From Treponema sp. (GTDB taxonomy: Bacteria; Spirochaetota; Spirochaetia; Treponematales; Breznakiellaceae): a stretch of DNA of 27,076 nt. Below, one piece after another: positions 22,771-27,076 of this stretch. Where the stretch lies: NCBI GenBank assembly GCA_031266255.1, contig JAISBK010000120.1, positions 1-27,076 on the forward strand. The letters are read 5' to 3'. A program made the translations under genes and the position numbers. Below the pieces are notes generated by a model. It worked only from the letters and a program-made list of their open reading frames with translations. It made no database searches and was not told where the DNA came from. The first letter of the stretch is position 1. Every line of letters starts with the position of its first letter.

Positions 22771-24531
22771 CTACGCCAGGAATTGCTCCGCCGCCCTATC
22801 AAGCCCCTGGGATCGTTCAGCCACCGCAACCTCAAGCTCCTTTTGTAGGGCATTGAACTGCTCACTTTCCCACTCTGTCCCATTGTAATCCAGGAATCGC
22901 TGTCTGAGCCGATTGAACCAACTTCGAGCCTCATTTTTATCTGCAAAGGTAAACTGGGAGGCCAATATCTTGAGGATGATGGCAAAGGTATGCTTTTGCC
23001 GGTTGGGAATTGCCGCACAGTCTACAGGATTAAAGGAATCCTGCTGGAAATACACCGCATCCAAGAAGTCCCCTTTGAGGTAAATTACATAGTCATCGAG
23101 ACTGGTTCCTTCTTCACCCACCACCTTCATCATCTGTTCTACTTCACTACCTCGGAACATAAAACTATGGGCGTATGCCACCTTATCTTCCCCGATAATA
23201 CCTTTGTATTTAGACCAAGACTCCAGAGGATGAATGGCAGGGTACTTGCGGGCATCTGAACGCTCCCGGGAAAGTCCATGAAAAGCCCCCACCACTTTAA
23301 GGGTTGCTTGGGTTACCGGCTCTTCAAAGTTACCCCCTGCAGGACTTACCGTTCCCCCTATGGTAACCGAACCTATGGACCCATCTCGCAGCCGTACTAA
23401 CCCTGCCCGTTCATAGAAACTGGCAATGGTAGATTCAAGGTATGCTGGAAACGCCTCTTCTCCGGGGATTTCCTCCAAGCGACCCGACATTTCACGCATG
23501 GCTTGAGCCCACCGGCTCGTAGAGTCCGCCAAGAGCAGAATATGAAGCCCCATCTGCCGGTAGTATTCCGCCAGAGTTACCGCGGTGTACACCGAAGCCT
23601 CCCGGGCTGCTACAGGCATGGAAGAGGTATTACAGATAATCACCGTCCGTTCCATTAAAGAACGACCTGTTTTCGGATCGGTGAGTTCTGGAAATTCTTT
23701 GAGGGTTTCCACTACTTCTCCAGCCCGCTCCCCGCAGGCCGCCAAGACCACAATATCCACATCTGCATTACGGCTTGTGATCTGCTGGAGTACGGTTTTA
23801 CCTGCCCCAAACGGACCGGGGATACAATAGGTTCCCCCACGAGCCACCGGGAAGAAGGTGTCAATCAGTCTAACCTTGGTAACCATCGACTCTTCCGGCT
23901 TGAGCCGTTCCTCATAGCAATCCACCGGCCGTTTTACCGGCCACCGGAAAGACATAGCTACGGGAAAGCGATTTCCCTTCTCATCCTTTAATTCCGCAAT
24001 GGTCTCCCGGATGGTATACGACCCAGCTTCCTTGATGGACGCCACCGTATAGGAACCGTACAGATTAAAAGGAACCATGATACGATGGGTAAAGGACCCT
24101 TCCGGCACCGTTCCCAAGGTATCTGCCCGTTCAACCTGATCTCCAACTTTAACCACCGGGGTAAAGGTCCAAGTCACATCCAAGGGTAGGGGATCCAGGT
24201 ATACCCCTCGTTCAAGAAAATAACCCGCCTCTTGAGCCAGTTTGGGAAGGGGATTTTGGAGACCATCAAAAACCTGTCCTAAAAGACCGGGCCCCACTTC
24301 TACGGCCAACATATCTCCAGAATATTCTACCGTATCCCCTACGGTGATCCCTTTGGTGATCTCAAAAACCTGAAGCTGGGATATATCTCCCCGGATTCGG
24401 ATAACCTCACTCTTGAGCCGTTTATCTCCCACTTTGACGTAGCCGACTTCGTTCATGGAAACAGCGCCTTCAAAACGGACGCTCACCATATTGCCGTTAA
24501 CGGCGACCACTGTTCCTTTTGTTCCGGTCAT
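22771..24531 (-). CDS. atpA: V-type ATP synthase subunit A (catalytic)
   Basis: Catalytic subunit of the A3B3 head, 586 residues. It has the N-terminal barrel, the family's 'non-homologous' insertion (about 110-190), the P-loop GPFGAGKT (239-246), the nucleotide-binding domain with LLLADSTSRWAQAMREMSGRLEEIPGEE, and the helical C-terminal domain. The start overlaps the stop of the DUF2764 gene by 4 bases (ATGA), so translation is likely coupled. Confidence 0.97.
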   Translation of the reverse strand: MTGTKGTVVAVNGNMVSVRFEGAVSMNEVGYVKVGDKRLKSEVIRIRGDISQLQVFEITKGITVGDTVEYSGDMLAVEVGPGLLGQVFDGLQNPLPKLAQEAGYFLERGVYLDPLPLDVTWTFTPVVKVGDQVERADTLGTVPEGSFTHRIMVPFNLYGSYTVASIKEAGSYTIRETIAELKDEKGNRFPVAMSFRWPVKRPVDCYEERLKPEESMVTKVRLIDTFFPVARGGTYCIPGPFGAGKTVLQQITSRNADVDIVVLAACGERAGEVVETLKEFPELTDPKTGRSLMERTVIICNTSSMPVAAREASVYTAVTLAEYYRQMGLHILLLADSTSRWAQAMREMSGRLEEIPGEEAFPAYLESTIASFYERAGLVRLRDGSIGSVTIGGTVSPAGGNFEEPVTQATLKVVGAFHGLSRERSDARKYPAIHPLESWSKYKGIIGEDKVAYAHSFMFRGSEVEQMMKVVGEEGTSLDDYVIYLKGDFLDAVYFQQDSFNPVDCAAIPNRQKHTFAIILKILASQFTFADKNEARSWFNRLRQRFLDYNGTEWESEQFNALQKELEVAVAERSQGLDRAAEQFLA

Positions 24532-25163
24532 TTCGGTTCTCCCGATTCAATACTGATTTTGGACTTGGATCCCCCGGACTCAAGTCCACTGGCAGCCGCC
24601 ATGATAGCGGTATAAAGCCCTTTATACGCGGTAAACCCTTCTTCTGGCCTGAATAAAGACCGTCGCTCCATAAGGAGCAGCCGCAGAAGATAGGCATAAA
24701 TAGTAGTAACACCAAAATAATCAAACCCCTGCAAGGCTTCGATGGCGTTCCACCTAGCCTGGTCAAGGAAAAGTTCCGCTTCCAAAGGAGAATCTAAACC
24801 CATGGCCGTCTTTGCCAAGGCCCCTGCTTCCATCGGCTCTTCCGGCGGATCCACCGCCCCTTCTTGGCCCAAACGCTGCGCCCGGTACCGGGCAAGATTC
24901 AAACGCAATGCCCGTTCCCAGGTTCGCCACCCATTAATAAACGGTGAAACCGTAGTAATGGGCAGATCCCGGTACGAAACACCTTCCTCTCCCTCATGGC
25001 GTACCGCTTCCGGTTCTGGATCTAACGTACACAGTTCCAACAATGCCGCATCCCGAGGACTGAGTGCAGATTGACAGAGGGATTTAAACTGAACCGAAGA
25101 CATAGGTGTATCTTGGCCATATATAAGATAAGGAAGTTGGGCTATGAGATAATAATAAGCCAC
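24528..25163 (-). CDS. DUF2764 protein of the V-ATPase operon
   Basis: 211-residue protein that resembles the DUF2764 family found between subunits E and A in the V-ATPase operons of spirochetes and Bacteroidetes. The N-terminal MAYYYLIAQLPYL is typical. It is mostly helical with no membrane segment or known catalytic motif. Since genes for C, F and G/H are absent from the operon, it is a candidate for the stalk role of subunit C, but this is inference. Start is GTG at 25163, three bases after the atpE stop, with AAGGA about 9 bases upstream. It overlaps atpA by 4 bases. Confidence 0.88.
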   Translation of the reverse strand: MAYYYLIAQLPYLIYGQDTPMSSVQFKSLCQSALSPRDAALLELCTLDPEPEAVRHEGEEGVSYRDLPITTVSPFINGWRTWERALRLNLARYRAQRLGQEGAVDPPEEPMEAGALAKTAMGLDSPLEAELFLDQARWNAIEALQGFDYFGVTTIYAYLLRLLLMERRSLFRPEEGFTAYKGLYTAIMAAASGLESGGSKSKISIESGEPK

Positions 25164-25166
25164 CGC

Positions 25167-25781
25167 CTAGATTCCTTTTACTGCTTGTTTTAGAATCTCC
25201 CCCAAACGTGGGTTAAGATAAGCTGATAACAGGGTTCCTACAGATTCAGCGGAAAAATCGTAATACGCAGATCCATCCTTATGGGCAATACGAAAACCTG
25301 CAGCAAGATTCCGATCCGATTTGAGTTCCAGCCCTTGAGCCAATGTAACAGCCAGGAGATTGTTAAAATAAGCCTGGAGATTTTTAAGCGCCTTTTCACT
25401 GAGGATGAGATCCAGTTCATCACTACCCTTGGCAGCCCAAGTCTTTAACAATTCAGGAAGTACCGCCTTGAGGGTATCCTCGGTATAGGATTCCTTCAAG
25501 CGCTGGGCAATAATGGTATCCAAAAGCGCCTGAATTTCACCCTTAAAAGCCAAGACAAGATTCCGGGAAGCCTGCTCAAGGGCTACGATACCTGCCTTTT
25601 CCAGCCGTTCAGCATCTGCTTTCCCTTTGGCAATGATAGCGTCCGCATCTCGTTGCGCCACTTCGACGATACGCTTGGCTTGTTCCTCGGCCTGAGATTT
25701 CAACCGCGCTGCCTCTTCCGCGGCGGATTCGATTCCATCCTTTTTTATCTTATCAATAAGTTCCTGAAGTTGGATGTCCAT
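25167..25781 (-). CDS. atpE: V-type ATP synthase subunit E (peripheral stalk)
   Basis: Peripheral-stalk subunit of 204 residues. A long Ala/Glu/Lys/Arg-rich helix (about 5-90, SAAEEAARLKSQAEEQAKR) is followed by a globular C-terminal domain. I chose the ATG at 25781 because AGGAG lies 5-6 bases upstream and the protein then starts as in relatives (MDIQLQELIDKIKKDG); the frame is open to 25808, without a ribosome-binding site. It is the first gene of the operon, behind a promoter at 25889-25917. The stalk partner G/H is not encoded beside it. Confidence 0.93.
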   Translation of the reverse strand: MDIQLQELIDKIKKDGIESAAEEAARLKSQAEEQAKRIVEVAQRDADAIIAKGKADAERLEKAGIVALEQASRNLVLAFKGEIQALLDTIIAQRLKESYTEDTLKAVLPELLKTWAAKGSDELDLILSEKALKNLQAYFNNLLAVTLAQGLELKSDRNLAAGFRIAHKDGSAYYDFSAESVGTLLSAYLNPRLGEILKQAVKGI

Positions 25782-25888
25782 AATCTCCTCTTTAATTTCC
25801 CTAATCATTCCGGCTGTTCCATTTAGTAGGTCGTACCCTGCATCCTATTCATTCCAGACCGGCTTCACTAAACGCTAGATTTATTACC

Positions 25889-25917
25889 ATTATAATAACA
25901 TATTAAGATTTTTACAA
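25889..25917 (-). promoter_or_regulatory. Promoter of the V-ATPase operon
   Basis: On the minus strand TTGTAA (25917-25912) and a perfect TATAAT (25894-25889) are separated by exactly 17 bases. Transcription would start near 25882, giving a leader of about 100 nt before the atpE ATG. This is one of the best promoter matches in the window. Confidence 0.65.
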
Positions 25918-25944
25918 GTAAAAAATAACGTTTATTTTTTACTT
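25916..25944. repeat. AT-only inverted repeat between galM and the V-ATPase promoter
   Basis: Perfect 13-bp arms (25916-25928 and 25932-25944) with loop CGT. It lies about 45 bases after the galM stop and touches the -35 box of the V-ATPase promoter. It could end the galM transcript, although it is weak for a terminator, or bind a regulator. Confidence 0.45.
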
Positions 25945-25989
25945 TTTATCTATGAGCATTATTAATAGGTTACCTGTATTTTACGTACC

Positions 25990-27021
25990 TTACCAATCAA
26001 AGGCGAACAGGGCTTTTTCATGGTAATCCTGCTTAGGGCCATAGATGGACGACGGAAACTGGGGCTTATTGGGAGCATCGGGAAAGTGCTGGGTTTCAAG
26101 GCAGAAGCCGCTCTGTTTGGTGTACACCGAACCGGCTTTTCCTGGAATTACCCCGATTTGATTCCCGGTATAAAACTGAACCCCTGGCTGAGTAGTAAAC
26201 ACCCGCAGGATCCTGCCGGAACTTGCTTCATATACTTCAGCACAGGGACGCAGTTTCCCCGGATCGCTATTGAGCACAAAACAATGATCGTAGCCCCCAG
26301 GCACTGCATCAAAATCCTGTTTAATAGGCTTGCGGCTCCTAAAATCAAAGGGTCCATTCGCAACCGGTACTAATCTCCCGGTGGGAAGCAGAGAGCCATC
26401 AACCTCCACATAAGCCTCTGCATCAATGGCTACTTCATGAGACAGGATGTCCCCCTTCCCTTCCCCGGCAAGGTTGAAATAGGCATGGTTAGTCAGATTC
26501 ACAGGACAAGGGGCATCTACCCGGGCCTGATAATCCGCAATCACCTCATTAGACTTGGTAAGGCCGTAACTCACCACAACCTTACAGGTCCCAGGAAACC
26601 CCTCATCCCCATCTGGACTGGTAAGTTCAAAGCGAACAAAGATCCCATCCCGCTCTTCATAGGCATTGGCCTTCCAGAGGACCTTATCAAACCCCCGCCT
26701 GCCCCCATGCAGGGTATGGGAACCATCATTCTGATACAACGTGTAATCGGTACCATGCAGGGAAAAGCGCCCTCCCCCTATCCGGTTGCCAAAGCGGCCA
26801 ATGGTAACGCCGAAATACGGCGTGTTATGGGTATAGGCTTCTAGGGTGGAATAACCCAAAAGTACATCCTCTTTCCGGGTTATGCGGGAAGGCACGAGCA
26901 GGGACGTGAGGCTTGCCCCAAAAGACGAGAGGGACAGGGATAGATCCCCTGCCTGCAGAGTATACAAGTGTACTTTCTTTCCTGATGAAAGTATTCCAAA
27001 GGTTTTTTTGCTGATTTTCAT
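25990..27021 (-). CDS. galM: Aldose 1-epimerase (mutarotase)
   Basis: Interconverts alpha and beta anomers of galactose and related sugars. 343 residues from the ATG at 27021, normal length. Family motifs: GNRIGGGRF near the N terminus, LHGG, the NHAYFNLAGEG segment with the catalytic-acid histidine, and the catalytic base Glu309 in GFCLETQHFPDAPN. A TTG ten codons upstream (27051) would extend the frame, but the ATG has GGGGGT just before it and gives the usual N terminus. No other sugar gene is in the window. It precedes the V-ATPase operon on the same strand but is separated by about 208 bp with a promoter. Confidence 0.94.
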   Translation of the reverse strand: MKISKKTFGILSSGKKVHLYTLQAGDLSLSLSSFGASLTSLLVPSRITRKEDVLLGYSTLEAYTHNTPYFGVTIGRFGNRIGGGRFSLHGTDYTLYQNDGSHTLHGGRRGFDKVLWKANAYEERDGIFVRFELTSPDGDEGFPGTCKVVVSYGLTKSNEVIADYQARVDAPCPVNLTNHAYFNLAGEGKGDILSHEVAIDAEAYVEVDGSLLPTGRLVPVANGPFDFRSRKPIKQDFDAVPGGYDHCFVLNSDPGKLRPCAEVYEASSGRILRVFTTQPGVQFYTGNQIGVIPGKAGSVYTKQSGFCLETQHFPDAPNKPQFPSSIYGPKQDYHEKALFAFDW

Positions 27022-27076
27022 AAGACCCCCAACAAGCAGACTATATCCCAATACCCGTATGTTTTCAATTACTCCT

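Noticed and set aside
1..27076. CRISPR arrays, tRNA or rRNA genes, insertion sequences, prophage or attachment sites
   Set aside because: No regularly spaced repeats, cloverleaf-like sequence, transposase, integrase or phage-like frame was seen on either strand. The gene content is housekeeping throughout.

Overview
The window looks like chromosomal DNA from a treponeme-like spirochete. I infer this from four things: a seven-gene V/A-type ATPase operon in the spirochete order (E, DUF2764, A, B, D, I, K), a Rho with a very long N-terminal extension, an HU-lnt pair next to rho-rpmE-pgsA, and a bactofilin and chemoreceptor among housekeeping genes. The species cannot be fixed from the sequence. 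I see no tRNA, rRNA, CRISPR array, transposase, integrase or phage gene, so this is core genome and not an accessory island.

Layout. Bases 1-222 are an AT-rich upstream region with an 18-base poly-C tract. On the + strand follow a methyl-accepting chemotaxis protein (223-2421), a lipoprotein-type predicted aminopeptidase (2501-3583) and RadC (3636-4352). Everything from 4353 to the end is on the minus strand. In order of increasing coordinate: HtrA/DegQ-type protease, a small acidic unknown protein, a PgsA-like phosphatidyltransferase, citramalate synthase (CimA), ribosomal L31, Rho, a 426-bp hairpin-rich rho leader, PncC/CinA-C, bactofilin, a response regulator, Lnt, HU, ribosomal S20, a 55-residue zinc-ribbon protein, a degenerate receiver protein, a secreted helical-repeat protein, IspG, V-ATPase K-I-D-B-A-DUF2764-E, and aldose 1-epimerase.

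How the genes fit together. The V-ATPase operon reads from a good promoter near 25890-25917 through E, DUF2764, A, B, D, I and K and perhaps on into ispG. The K subunit carries all but one residue of the Na+ site known from Enterococcus hirae, so the machine is probably Na+-coupled. The C, F and G/H subunit genes are absent and DUF2764 stands in the usual place of a stalk subunit. The envelope genes (lnt, pgsA, bactofilin, htrA, the aminopeptidase lipoprotein, ispG) and the expression genes (rho, L31, S20, HU) are otherwise ordinary.

The observations most worth following are the poly-C tract sitting as an exact 17-base promoter spacer upstream of the chemoreceptor, a pgsA promoter that predicts a leaderless mRNA, a highly structured rho leader, hairpins on both sides of the c-ring gene, a pseudo-receiver that lacks its phosphoacceptor aspartate, and a short zinc-ribbon gene with a palindrome over its promoter. 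I did not find a clearly new multi-gene system.
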